A program made the position numbers and the translations under genes. Source: Austropuccinia psidii (lineage: Eukaryota > Basidiomycota > Pucciniomycetes > Pucciniales > Sphaerophragmiaceae). Taken from it: DNA of 64,000 nucleotides. Of this stretch, positions 36,326 to 47,836 are shown in pieces. Below the pieces are notes generated by a model that was not told the origin of the DNA, searched no databases, and worked only from the letters and a program-made list of their open reading frames with translations. The DNA is taken from positions 50,330,698 through 50,394,697 of the forward strand of contig JALGQZ010000011.1 of NCBI GenBank assembly GCA_023105745.1, read 5' to 3'. Each line of letters starts with the position of its first letter. The first letter of the stretch is position 1.

Positions 36326-36960
36326 CCTTGTCTTTGCCATATTCTATTTCTGCTTAATCAAGAACTATTCAAAGACAATCAGTTCACTCACCAATTACCT
36401 CAAGAAAGATTCAGCTTTACTCCTCAATGAGTAAGCTCTCATATAGTTTCAAAAACTCAGAGAGGTTTTCATCACAGCTCCAGTTATTTCTCACTTCAAC
36501 CCTTCTCTACCCACCATTGTAGAAACCAATGCATCTGATTATGCCTTGAATGCTGAACTAAGTCAGGTGACTGACACAGGAAAACATCCCATTGCATTTT
36601 ATAGTTGCAACTTACTTCCAGAAGAGCTTAATTATGAGATTAATGACAAGAAACTCCTTGGAATAATCTGGGCTCTCAAGCTCTGGAGGTCTTTTCTTCT
36701 TTCCCTCTCTTCCTCATTTTAAGTTGTTGCTGATCACTCATATCTTAAATACTTAATTTCCTCCAAAATTCTTAATTTCCATCAATCCTTCTGGTCTGAA
36801 TTCCTTTCAGAATTTCACCTTTACGTCACCTGCCTCCCTGGCTTCCTGGAAACCCTCCCAGATGCCTCATCACATGGGGACAATTTTTACCCAGGGAGCA
36901 GAGGATTTATCAGCAAGAATTCAATGAATTACCAGCAAATAATCAAGCAAGATGACATTA
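36326..36960 (+). pseudogene. RNase H of the chromovirus-like element
   Basis: Reads FNPSLPTIVETNASDYAL, HPIAFYSCNLLPEELNYEI, KKLLGIIWALKLWRSFL, VVADHSYLKYLISSK, LPDASSHGDN. These are the RNase H blocks of Ty3 elements in order. The expected TDASD at the first catalytic Asp reads TNASD. One TAA interrupts the frame near 36721. Confidence 0.7.
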
Positions 36961-37049
36961 AATCTTCATAATCCTTTTCAGTCAAGGTGTATTCCTTTTC
37001 CTCAATTAATTCAGAAGTCATTATGGCAATATCTCCAATACAGAAGTAT

Positions 37050-37870
37050 ACTCCAGTAACTGGGTAAAGGTAAATATGTGCAAGAGTATTCTCTTGGTTT
37101 CTCTTCCCAACTTCTGCTCTTCAAAGATTGGGTGGTAGTTCCAAATGACCCCAAAATTCAACTCAAAATACATCAAAATCACCATGACTCTCCTCTAGCT
37201 GGAAATTCTAGCCAATAGAAGACTCTAAAACTTGTCAAGAAGGATTCTCACTGGTCTGGCATGACTCTATATATCAAGGATTATGTTTAATCCTGTCAAC
37301 AGTGCTTAAGAGACAAGAATGTTCATCACAAAAACTTTTGATTACTCAAGCCTCCTTCAATTCCAAATGGTCCTTAGATTTGTCTCTCAATTTTGACTGT
37401 CCAGTTCTTTTGACTCAATTCTATTTATAGTGGACATATTCTCAAAAATGGAAATTTTTATTTCAACAATGTCTTTAATCACTTCTTTGGGTTTGGCCCA
37501 TTTATTCATCAATAATGTCCTTCCAAATAATTTCCTTCTTTCAAGCATTTTCAGCTATAGAGGTTCACTTTTTTTTCTTCTTTTTGGACCAATCTTTGTC
37601 AGCAGCTCAAGATTTCAAGAAATCTGTAAGATACTTACCATCCTTAAACTGATGGATAGACAGAGAGGGTAAATCAAATACTAGCACAGTATCTTTGGAG
37701 TTGTGTTAGTTATCATCAATATTATTGGCACACCTCACTCCCTTGGGCTGAACTTGCTTACAATAACTCTGACCACTCTTCAACAAAACAATCACCACTT
37801 TTGACTGTTCATGGAATATATCCTCAATTTGACTTGGTTCAAATTACTCAAGACACTCCTTCTGGAAAGA
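37050..37870 (+). pseudogene. Integrase of the chromovirus-like element
   Basis: The zinc-finger region shows HHDSPLAGNSS, HWSGMTLYIKDYV and SCQQCLRDKN (about 37176-37325). The core follows in broken frames (DIFSKMEIFISTMS near 37431, GLAHLFINN, YRGSLF) and ends with YNNSDHSS-like and VHGIYPQFD-like traces near 37757-37845. It would insert element cDNA into the genome. Several stops and frameshifts. Confidence 0.6.
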
Positions 37871-38169
37871 TATGAACAAAATTCCAATAAGTACAGCAAG
37901 ATTTCAAGAGATAACTTGAGGTTTCCATAAGCTGGTTTAAGAGATATGCAGATAAAAGTAGAGAAAGTCTACCTGATTTAAATCCTGGTGACAGGGTATG
38001 GCTTTTCCCAAGAGCATCAAATCAACAAGACTTGCCAAAAAAACTGTAAGAAAAGTAATTGGGTTCTTTTCCAATATTTAAAAAAGTCAGAACTCATTCC
38101 TATCACCTCAAGCTCCCATCTCAATGGAAGTCCATCCACCCAGTCTTTCATATTCCCCTTTTAGAACCA

Positions 38170-38420
38170 GTCAAGACATAAAGTATCCTATATAGGAATC
38201 AAGAACCTCCTCCTGAAATCATCATTGAAGAAGAAGAGGAATGGGGAGTCTCTCAAATACTGTATTCCAAGCTCAAGAGAGGAAAATTATGGTATCTGGT
38301 GGAATGGAACGGTTTCATTCAAGACCCATAAAGAGCCACTTGGGAATCAACTAAAACCCTCATGAATTGTCCTGTAATTGTCAAATATTTCCATCAAGTG
38401 TCTCATGAAAATCCAGTTGA
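38170..38420 (+). pseudogene. Chromodomain-like C-terminus of pol
   Basis: After EPVKT-like sequence the frame reads PPEIIIEEEEEWGVSQILYSKLKRGKLWYLVEWNGF (38213-38320), then ATWESTKTLMNCPVIVKYFHQ. The acidic lead, the W/Y/W aromatic residues and the closing helix fit a chromodomain, which in chromoviruses guides integration to marked chromatin. One stop (TAA) near 38331 interrupts it. Confidence 0.6.
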
Positions 38421-38439
38421 AGGTTCTTTAAGAGATCAA

Positions 38440-38850
38440 ATTTCCATGGTGCTTGGTGGGAAGGGGATTTTATGTAAGAAGTTCCCACTCCTGGTATGCA
38501 CCTTTAGAGGTATTCACCCTTTTTGTTGTAAGGATCACCTTGGCCACTCTGTGAGTACTTGTCTAATTTTGGATACAAATTTGTGAGAAATCTTCCAACA
38601 TCAATTCCAATGCTTATTTCCATTTTCACTTTGGAAAATGAACCATTCATTTTCAGTTCAATTTGAAAGTCGTTTATAATTCCAAGTCATTCCTTCAGCA
38701 ATTTATTCTCTTATTTATGGCACTGGTGGGAGTGGTAATTACCAAAAGTAAGCTCCTCTGCTGGTGTGCACTTCCATTAGGAATCTACAATCTGTGAAAG
38801 AATCACCTTAGTCACTCTTTGAGAACCTGGAATAAATCAACTTTTTCAGG
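38440..38850 (+). repeat. Imperfect tandem duplication in the 3' untranslated region
   Basis: A block from ggtggg at 38455 to about 38560 and another from ggtggg at 38725 to about 38840 share ctcctggtatgcac / ctgctggtgtgcac and ggatcaccttggccactctgtgag / gaatcaccttagtcactctttgag. The period is about 270 bp. Function unknown. Confidence 0.45.
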
Positions 38851-39183
38851 TCCTTGGCCAATTCAAATTAATTATCAACCCCTGTGATCAAGATTTGAAC
38901 CTCCTTAAGATTCATCTCTCTTTATTTCTTTTCTTGATTTTATTTCCTTTTTGTTCTTTGTTTTAAATTTTCTTTATTAAGTCAAATTTCAAATTATTTG
39001 AGTTCATAAAGTCCAAAAATCAATGTCAAAAGAATACCAAGAAATCCCCATTTCATATCTCAAAAATAATATTGGTTTCATTTTTTTTTCTCTTAATTTC
39101 CTCCTCTTTGAATCCCTGCCTCAGAACTCTTTCCAATTAGCCTTGACAGGCTCTACCTTGTATTGGTGCTGAGGAGCTCACCA

Positions 39184-39197
39184 TTGAAGGGGGGTTC
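39184..39197 (+). other. Polypurine tract of the chromovirus-like element
   Basis: TGAAGGGGGGTTC directly before the 3' LTR terminus TGTCACAG. Confidence 0.65.
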
Positions 39198-40558
39198 TGT
39201 CACAGCCATGAACAATCACCCTATTGGACCATTTTATGAAATTTCAATGCCATCTGGGGCCCACCTGGCCCCTGGGCCACTTTCTGCCTTTAAAAACATT
39301 TGAGAATTTCTCAGTAAACAGGTGAAATACATCCTAAAAGACTGTATTATGCTTTTTAAGCTGTAAATAGAGCTTTGTTCATTTTGCCATATTATTCCAT
39401 TTTCCCCTGAATTATGGGAAAAATTCACAAATGGCCATATCAGGCCATTTGGGGCTCAAATTCAAGGTTTTCACACTTTTCGCAAATACAGTCTTAAGCC
39501 TTTACAGGCTTATTTTGACCATAAAAACCAAAACTGTCCACAAAACACCCAGAAAGCCTATGAAGCCCTCAAAACCACCTTTGCCAATTTTTTTCAAGGC
39601 TATTCTCCACAATTGTTTTACCACCTTTTCCCTTCAAGAACCAAAAGTGCCATAAATGGTGTTATACAAAATTATGAATCTTCTTTCACCAGAAATCCAA
39701 TGGTGACCAAATTAAGCGGCCCTGCCTCAATTTCAAAAATACTCTTCAGCACACATGGCTCAATATCTTCAAGGATATCAATAATTGCTCAAGCTCAGTG
39801 TTTCCTTCACTACCAATAACCTCAATCATCAGTTATTTGTTCTTTTAAAGAATTAATTATTCCTCCAAGGGAATACTTGCATTTCATTTAAAGGGATATT
39901 TCAAGAGGAAGTTCCAAACCAGTTGGAAAGTGTCAATTATCCATCAATCCACCTTTTCACCCACATTCATTAAATAGATTCCTGTTCCATAAAATCCTGT
40001 ATTTTAACCATAGACCCTGGGAAGAGCACTCAACCCAGTCAATTTCCCAATTTGGCCATATGTACATTTCCTCAAGCAATCAATACAGCTTACAGAACTC
40101 AATACAGACCAGTTGTCAGGCTGAAGGATTCAAGCTCTCAAATTTTCATATTTACCAGCCTCTCTTTCAACCTTGGGGTATTTTTCCCCCAATTAATTAA
40201 TATACTGTGATTTATTCTTATATTTATTTTATTTCATCTTGATAGTGAATACTGATATTATTAAGTCAGTCATTTGCACCTCTTTCTCACCTGTCAGTGT
40301 ATAATTTGTGGTCATATCCTTTACTAGTTGCATTATTCTTTCTGGAAGGTTGAAAAGGTGAACAAAGAGCTTACTTGGTTTTCTCTTTGGCCATTTTGGC
40401 TTTATTTCTGATGCTGTATCTCATCTTTGTACTTGCATTATTTATATTGAAGAAATATACTCTTTCTTATATCTTTTATTCTTTTGGTTTCTTCAAAGTG
40501 ATCTCCCTTATTCCTTAGTTTCAGGCCATTCTTTTTATCCCCAAGAGCCCCTGTGACA
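39198..40558 (+). repeat. 3' LTR of the chromovirus-like element
   Basis: 1,361 bp. It begins TGTCACAG and ends CTGTGACA, an 8-bp perfect inverted terminal repeat. It is preceded by a purine tract and followed by the target duplication. Confidence 0.85.
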
Positions 40559-40563
40559 AAGTT
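40559..40563. repeat. Target site duplication, right copy (aagtt)
   Basis: Perfect match to 29450-29454, directly after the LTR terminus CTGTGACA. Confidence 0.85.
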
Positions 40564-40566
40564 CCG

Positions 40567-40585
40567 ACTTAAGCTGGACCCAAAG
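40567..40585 (-). other. Primer-site-like sequence of a disrupted minus-strand element
   Basis: Plus-strand agctggacccaaagatt resembles the reverse complement of the primer-site and LTR junction of the first two elements (ggctgggcccccaaatgtaag). The chromovirus-like element would then have inserted a few bases from the leader of an older minus-strand element. Weak evidence. Confidence 0.25.
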
Positions 40586-40794
40586 ATTCTACATAACTAA
40601 GTTTCATAAGCTCCAACTATAACCTTAATTTAAACTTTCAGATAATCAGAGCTTACTAGACAACAAAAATATTCATCATATGTTTAAAAACGGAATAAAT
40701 AATGAATCCTGATTTTCATAATGATTAAAACTCTCTATTCTTAGAGCTATATTTTAGCAACCTTTTTACGGGAAAGCTGATAGGGATAACTGCC

Positions 40795-41625
40795 TGCATT
40801 ATTTCATCATAATGAACTAACTGAAATAAATTCACACTAACCTGTTTCATTTTAAATAAATCTAGTTATGTCTATGTCTTAAAATTTCTATTTAGAATAA
40901 ACTGGATATTTTTTGATAAAATACGTTGATTTAACATTAACCCTGAGTTGATATAAAATAAACCAAACGTAGATTGAACATAAACCCTGGGTTTATATAA
41001 AGTAAACCAAAGGTTTATTAAGCAAAAGCCCTTTGTTGATATAACATGAACAAAGCTTTGATTCAACATAATCCCTGTGTTTATTTAATATAAACTATAA
41101 GCTGGTTTAAAATCAACCATGAGCTTATTCAAGTCCAAATGATGTGGAATCAACTTCCAATAATTTGGAAACAATTAATAATCATGTGTATTCAATTACT
41201 CATAATTTATAATCAATTATTCATCATGTGTAATGAATGTCTCATCATATAGAATAAATTACCCATAATCTTTATATGTGGAAATATATCAGTCCATGGT
41301 TGATTTTAGATCAACCTATTGCTTATATCAAATAAGACCATTGTTGATTTTGAATCAGTATATTGTTATATTAAATCAGTACATGGTTGATTTTATATCA
41401 ACCTATATTTTATCTTCAATCAACCCACGTTTTATGTTGAATAAAGCTTTTTTGTTTTATATCAACCCAGGTTTGATGTTAAATCAACATATTTTATCAA
41501 AAAATCTCCACTTTATTTTGTATAAGCATTTAAATACATATAAATAACTTGGATTATTTAAAATAAACCAGGTTAGTGTTACTTGTCATCACATAGTTTA
41601 TGATGATAAAATAATGACCAAATTG
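40795..41625. mobile_element. Foldback (long inverted repeat) element with internal short repeats
   Basis: The left arm (about 40795-41130) is the reverse complement of the right arm (about 41270-41625). Matching blocks include cactaacctg and aggttagtg at the outer ends, ttttttgataaaatacgttgattt, and the AACCCTGGGTT-type units. ORFs in the two arms (40872-41069 minus, 41278-41547 plus) encode similar peptides such as ILSKNIQFIL and ILSKNLHFIL, which confirms the inverted symmetry. A centre of about 130 bp has CATCATGTGTA-type repeats. No transposase is encoded, so this is a MITE-like or foldback element. Confidence 0.65.
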
Positions 41626-44600
41626 TGTTTTTTAAATATCAAGAATTAAATTTCAAAAAATATTTACAATAAATAATAAGAAAAGAAATAAATTAAGGAA
41701 TTGTGATAAAACCAGTTACTTCTACTTAATACTTTCAACATAATAACTAGCTAATGTCCTTAATAGATGTGTTATCTCATTCATGTATCCAATTAAATAT
41801 AAGCTTCAAGCTCAACAATCATTGAGAAGACTCACCTTGTGATAGACAAGAAACGCACCCACTTTAGGAAAGCTACAATTCCACTTATTCCAAATTCCAA
41901 TGAATAGATAAGCATTCTAATCCCAAGGAAACCAATATTTTATAGTCAGAATTCATACGTGGAAGTATTAGGGATTCAGAAAAATCATTATTAATTAAAA
42001 GAAATATATAATAACTTCTAATTATCAATGGCCTTCCCAATTTACCAAACAGGAGAATAGTATTTCATTTAAGCATTCACTTCATTTTGGTTGAAATTTA
42101 ATTTATTAAAACTTGTATTTTGAGTCTAAAGTCAATTTTCATGAGTTAGCTGTGATTTTGGATTATTTAAATTCTTATAATTTTAATGTTAGGATTATTA
42201 TTTCTATGAGGTTAGTTTTCAAGATTATTTAGTTAGATCTTTTAATTTTGAATTTTTGAATAAAAACTATTATACCTATTTTCTTACAAAAAATATTTAT
42301 TTAATAATTATTATAAAATCTATCTCTTTTATAATTTAAATTATAAATATTTTCTCTTTTCAAATTGAAATCGCAAAAAACTGAATTATTAAATTAATAA
42401 GATTAAATATTTAATTATAATATTGAATTAAAAGACTTTTTTAGTTAAAATCAAATTGAATGTTTCTTTTTAGAAGAATAATTTAAATAATATAATTTAG
42501 ATATTATTAATCTATTAAAAAAAAGGAGAAAATTTTTTTTTATTCATTTTCCTTAATAAAAATTTTAAGTATAATTTAATAAATAATTTCAAAATATTTA
42601 ATAAATTTTTTTCTTATTTAGAAAAAAAAATAATTATTCTTTAAGATTCTATAGTTATAATTATTTGAATTAATTTGAAATTAAATTGTTTTTTTTCTTA
42701 TTAAATCTCAATATAAATGAGATAAACAAAAATATCTTGTCATAATTTTAGAAAAATTTATTTATTTATATTAATTAATTAAAATATTTCATTATTTAAA
42801 TAAGAATATTGAAAAAATTTATAAAATTGAATTTTTTTTAATTTGAATTGAAAAGTATAATTATTTTCAAGCTTCATTTCTTAAAATATTTTTTTTTTTG
42901 TATTTTCAAAATAATTACAAACTATTTGAGCTATCTTTTTTGATTATTCAAAAGTTTCTATAAGATTATAAATATTTAATAATGAGTTTAAGTTTTAATT
43001 TCATTTTTAATTAATCAATATTGATATTGAAAACCTTTTAAAGCTTATACATCTTTCATTTCTTAATCATTGTATATCAAGTTGAGATAACTTCAGAATG
43101 AATATTCAAATTAATCTTTATCTTAAAATCTAATTTGAGTTCCTTTTTTTGATAGAAACTACCTATTTTACAAATGAAACTATTCGGAGAATGAATTCAT
43201 AAGAGATATTTCTGAAATACAAAAGATCTTAATGAATTTTTATATAATCTAAAATTTCATCACCACCATCTTGATATTCTATTTAATAATTATTTCAAGT
43301 TATATTATTGTATCAGTTTAACACCCTCCTTTATTTTGATTAATCCTTGAAATATCTTGTTATATCTGTCCCAGTGTGTGATTTATTGAGTTTCTTTAAA
43401 GATAATATTTCTCACTTGAAGGTAAACTTAATCTGTTTAATTAAACTGAAAAAAACTTCCATATAAAAAGCAATAAGACATTATGATTTCCATTAATGAA
43501 TTGAGAATGAAAAATTGGATTTACAAGGTATGTTTTTCATCTCTTAAAAGATATTTTTTTAATATTTATAGTACATATTTATTACTAAATATTCCACTTT
43601 TTTTGTCAAGGAAATTTTAAAATTGAAGCAAAATAAATGAGTTATTCTTGTAATATTATACTATCAAATAAGATATATTAAATGAATATTTTTAATTGTC
43701 TTAATAGCCAAATTTTTTGGTAATCAATCTTGATATTTGGAAATGGTAATCTCTTTTTCACCAGGATTAATTAAAGAAAAAACCTAGTCTACCCTTCTTT
43801 GAATGGACCCTGAAAGACATTCCAATTCTTGTTCACAATAAATTTGTTGAAGCCAGAGTTTCTTTATATTTTCTTTTCAATGCTTTCAGCTATTTATATA
43901 TCTATATTCAGAAATCTTGTCATCCCATAATCCATGTGATGATAATAAATAAAAAATATTATTAACTTTATTTCAAGAAATTTAAGAGTTTGAAATGATT
44001 TATTTATTCATCATAATTACTTTCAAAATTATTATAAAATTTATTAAAATCTAAATTTAGTTATTTCTTTATTGAAATTTATAATTCTGTTTACTTTGAT
44101 TAATTCATTATTTATCCATTTCTTTAAAAAAACAAAAAGAAATTATATCTATAGCTTTATTATAATTAAGAGTAAATCTTTATATGGTTTAATATTTTCT
44201 TTGTAATTTATTCCTAATTCAAAAAATGAAAATTCATTGAATCTTCAATATTTTCAAAGAGGAAAAAAGAATTAAATTAGATTAAATTATCAGTTAATTA
44301 ATTATTCAAATTGAAATTACAATCAAAAAAAATCTAATCTGAAAGATTATTAATAGTTTTTAATTAAAAATAAAAAATAAAAATAAAAAAAAAGGAAAAA
44401 AAGACTTTTAAATTTAAATTATTTGATTATTTTCTCAAAATTTTAATCAATTACCCTGTTTTTTGTTTCTTTTCTTTTTAATTTGTAAATTTTTAAAAGA
44501 CTCTTCTAATATTTTGTTAAAAAAACAAAGAAACAAGCAAACAAAAAAAAGTTGAATTTTTTTCAAATTTTGAGTAAAATTATAATTTATTATAATTTAA

Positions 44601-45639
44601 GAATAATAATTAGATGTCATCATCATGAATTTAATTAATAGTAAAAGATTTAAAGTTAAAAATTAAGATTTTAATATTTGAATCTATTATGATTTCCAAT
44701 TAAATAATGGCTTTGAATTAATTTAAATCTCAATTATTATTATTTTTGTTTTTTTAAAAAAAAAACAATAATTCAATTTAAATTAATTGAAATTTTAATT
44801 AAATTATCAATTAAATTGAGTTTAATTAATTTATTCCTCAATGGATCAAATTAATTAGACTTCAATTATGATGAGTAAAATCTTGAATAATTTGATAATT
44901 TAATAAATTTTAATTAGTTATTTAATAATAAACAAAGAATATTGGGAGTTAAAAACTTTTCAAATTCAAAATTTAAATATTTAAATTATTTTAAGAAAAA
45001 AATCTCAAAGAAAAAAAATCTAGTTTTTAAATTTTAAATTTTAAAAAAAAAATTAACTAAGTCCACTTTTATTTTTTTAGAATCCAAAAAAAAAAATCAA
45101 AAATCAAAAATCAAAATTCAGGTGTACAAAAGAAAAAATTTAATCTTAATCCAACCATTTGTTAAAGTTTAATCAAGATAAAAATCAAAACTGTAAAAGG
45201 ATAAGAATAATCAAATTATATAATTTGAATCTTTTAAATTAAACTTATAGTTTTTTTTTATAGAAATTTTTACTTATATTTTTTAATCCAATAAACTCTA
45301 AATTTTCTTTAAAAAGTCATCTAATCATTTTAAATCTAAAACTTAAATTTTTAATAAATTTCCAACTCATTTATTTATTTTTTTTGGAATTCAAATTTAA
45401 TTTAATAATTCATTCTTAAAAGGTATTGATTCAAAAATTAATTATACAAAATTTCTTCCTTTCTATTTTTCAATACAAAAGAAAATATTATTAATCATCT
45501 TTTCTCTTAATCTTTGTTTTAAAAGTTGAAATTGTTTTTTTTTATTCTATTCTCTCTGAGTTTAGTGGTTTTAATAGTTCAATCTCAATATAAAATAAGG
45601 AATTAGAAAACAAATATTTAAAAAATATTATTTTTAATA

Positions 45640-45905
45640 AAATTAATTACTTAACCAAAAACAAAAAAACCTATAATTACAAGAATAAGTTTTTTTTCTG
45701 ATTTCTTCAAAATATTTTATTTTATTTTATTTTTACAATAATATTAAATATTAAATATTTTGTTTTGATTTTATTATTATTATTTATTGGTAAAATTATT
45801 TTAATTAAATTAAAATGAAATAAATTCTTTTATGATGAAATAAAAATAAAAATTATTGACTAAATATATTTTTGAATTATTTAATTTTCTTTCAAAAATG
45901 AGGAT
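45640..45905. repeat. Dispersed repeat, copy A
   Basis: Shares the order attacttaacc, cctataatta, gatttcttcaaaat, ttaaatattaaatattttgttttgatt, cttttatgat and aatgaggatatt with 51446-51651. It is an undisturbed copy; the other is bordered by a MULE on the left and an LTR on the right. Confidence 0.6.
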
Positions 45906-46910
45906 ATTAATAGAAATTATTCAGTTAATATATATTAATTTAATATTAATATTAAATTTAATCATAAATTAATTTGATTTTAAAATTAAAATTTGCAAAT
46001 TGGATTTTTTTAATAACAAAAAAGGAAATGAAGAGAGATATTTAAGATATATAATGATGAAGTCTTAAGACTAATATCAATTATAAATGATTGGAATGAG
46101 AAAAATAACTATTATATATAACTGGTTCAATATATTACTATTTCCTTAAATTATTTTCATAATTATCTTATTTCATTTCTATTTTTTTTCAATTCAAAAT
46201 CTTTGAGGTGATATTTCAGAAGTTTTTTTTTTTGAAGAAAAGATAATTTAACTTTAGTGTTTTTTAATGTTTTATTAATTAATTAATTTGGTATTTCAAT
46301 ATACTAAATGAATTTTTGTTTTAAAATTACAAAATTCTGTAGTTTATTTTAAGTTTTATGAATATTTAATCAGATTTTTTTTATAAATTCATCATAGAAA
46401 TCAATATAGATTGAATTAGTGGTGACTTGGGAAAAAAAAAATTTCAAAAAACAAAAAGGTATTTGATTTGATAAAATTGATTATTTGGTAACAAAAAAAG
46501 AGGTTTCTTTCAACTTGAAATACCAAAAGGTTTTATTTTTTGTAATTGAAAAAAAAAAATTAAATGAAATATTTTTGCAAAAAAAATAATCCAGGATTAA
46601 TAATTCAATATTTGGTAACTTGGACACCCCCTACTATCAGTTTTGATTGATATATATATATATTATTTCAATTCAAAAAATAAAAAAAAAGAGAGAATAA
46701 AACAAAAAACAAAATCTTATTTTTTAAATTTATATCTTATAAAATCAAAAGAAAAATCTTTAAATTAATTTTGAATTCAAAAAAAAAATAATTTTTTGAT
46801 TTTTTTTTTCTTGATTTATTAAGATTTTTATTATTTATTATGATTATTTTTTTGAAAAAGAAATGAAAGATTTTTAATCAAAAGAAATAAATAAATAAAA
46901 ACCCTTTTTC

Positions 46911-46915
<5 letters not shown>

Positions 46916-46941
<26 letters not shown>
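46916..46941. repeat. (TA)n microsatellite
   Basis: Thirteen TA/AT dinucleotide units within otherwise AT-rich sequence. Confidence 0.8.
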
Positions 46942-47836
46942 TGAGGTTTATTAAGGAAGTGTCCAATGGTTAAAAAATTTAAATATTTATAATTCATTGT
47001 GGTTTTTGGTACTATTATTTTTTTGTAAAAAAAAAAACAAAAAAAATTTGAGATTTTTTTTGAATTAATAAAAAATTGATTATTATTATTTTAAATTTAA
47101 TATTCATTAAGTTGTGATAAACCAATCATTATGATTATTATTATTATTATTATTATTATTATAAAAGAAAAAAATCAAATTACTTATTTCAAATTTTTAA
47201 TTTTTAATTTTTTTTTTTTTGGGTTTATAAGTCAAAAATAAATAAAAAATTAATTCAATTTCAATTAAAAGAAGAAAGAAAAAAATACAAGAAAGTTTTT
47301 TGTAAACACACACATGTAAACCCTTATGTATTTTCACCAATTCATTTCAAAAACATTTAAGTGGCCTATTTTTTTTTTTTTTAAAAAAAAAAAGTTCCTC
47401 AGGTTCAATTTTTAGATTTTTTTTTGCAATATTTTTTCCAAAATGAGATTTAAATATCCTCAAATTTTTCAAAAAAAAAAATAAACTTTTTACCAAAATT
47501 TCTAAAATTTGGGCCAATTTGATAAAATGGTATATATATTTTTTTTAAAAAAAATTTATTTGAAATCTTTTCACTTATGAATTTCTTTTATTTTTTTTTA
47601 AAAAAAGAATGAAGTGTTCAATCTTGAAAATTAAAAACTAGAAGCCCATAATTTTGAGGAATTCTTTTGGTGGGATAAGTAAAGGCTCAAAAAGGGTTTT
47701 TTTCTCATTTTTGTAATATGACTATTTTTAAGTACAAAAGTTCCACATGTTTGATAAAAAATAAGACTGAGGTGGGATTTTATCAATAAATAGAACTGAC
47801 GAGGGGTATAATTGGCATAAATTTTATATAGAAAAA

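Larger units (their letters stand above)
29455..40558 (+). mobile_element. Ty3-type chromovirus-like retrotransposon, decayed, plus strand
   Basis: LTRs at 29455-30875 and 39198-40558 are flanked by a perfect aagtt duplication. The internal order is gag with zinc knuckle, aspartic protease, RT, RNase H, integrase, chromodomain, polypurine tract. A 1.9-kb solo LTR is inserted between gag and protease. Stops and frameshifts occur throughout, and the RT active site is altered. Its gag and pol belong to a different Ty3 family from the two elements to the left. LTR divergence is clearly larger than in the first element. Confidence 0.85.
41626..47299. other. Extreme AT-rich low-complexity region, no genes
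   Basis: Nothing coding or RNA-like was recognised. It is dominated by A/T homopolymers, ATT and TTAA runs, and TnAn junctions (for example at 44751-44765). The segment 45640-45905 is repeated at 51446-51651. A TA dinucleotide run (46916-46941) and an ATT run (about 47134-47162) lie near the right end. Confidence 0.6.

Noticed and set aside
40872..41547. Similar ORFs on opposite strands as a gene pair
   Set aside because: They mirror the inverted repeat arms and have no independent support.
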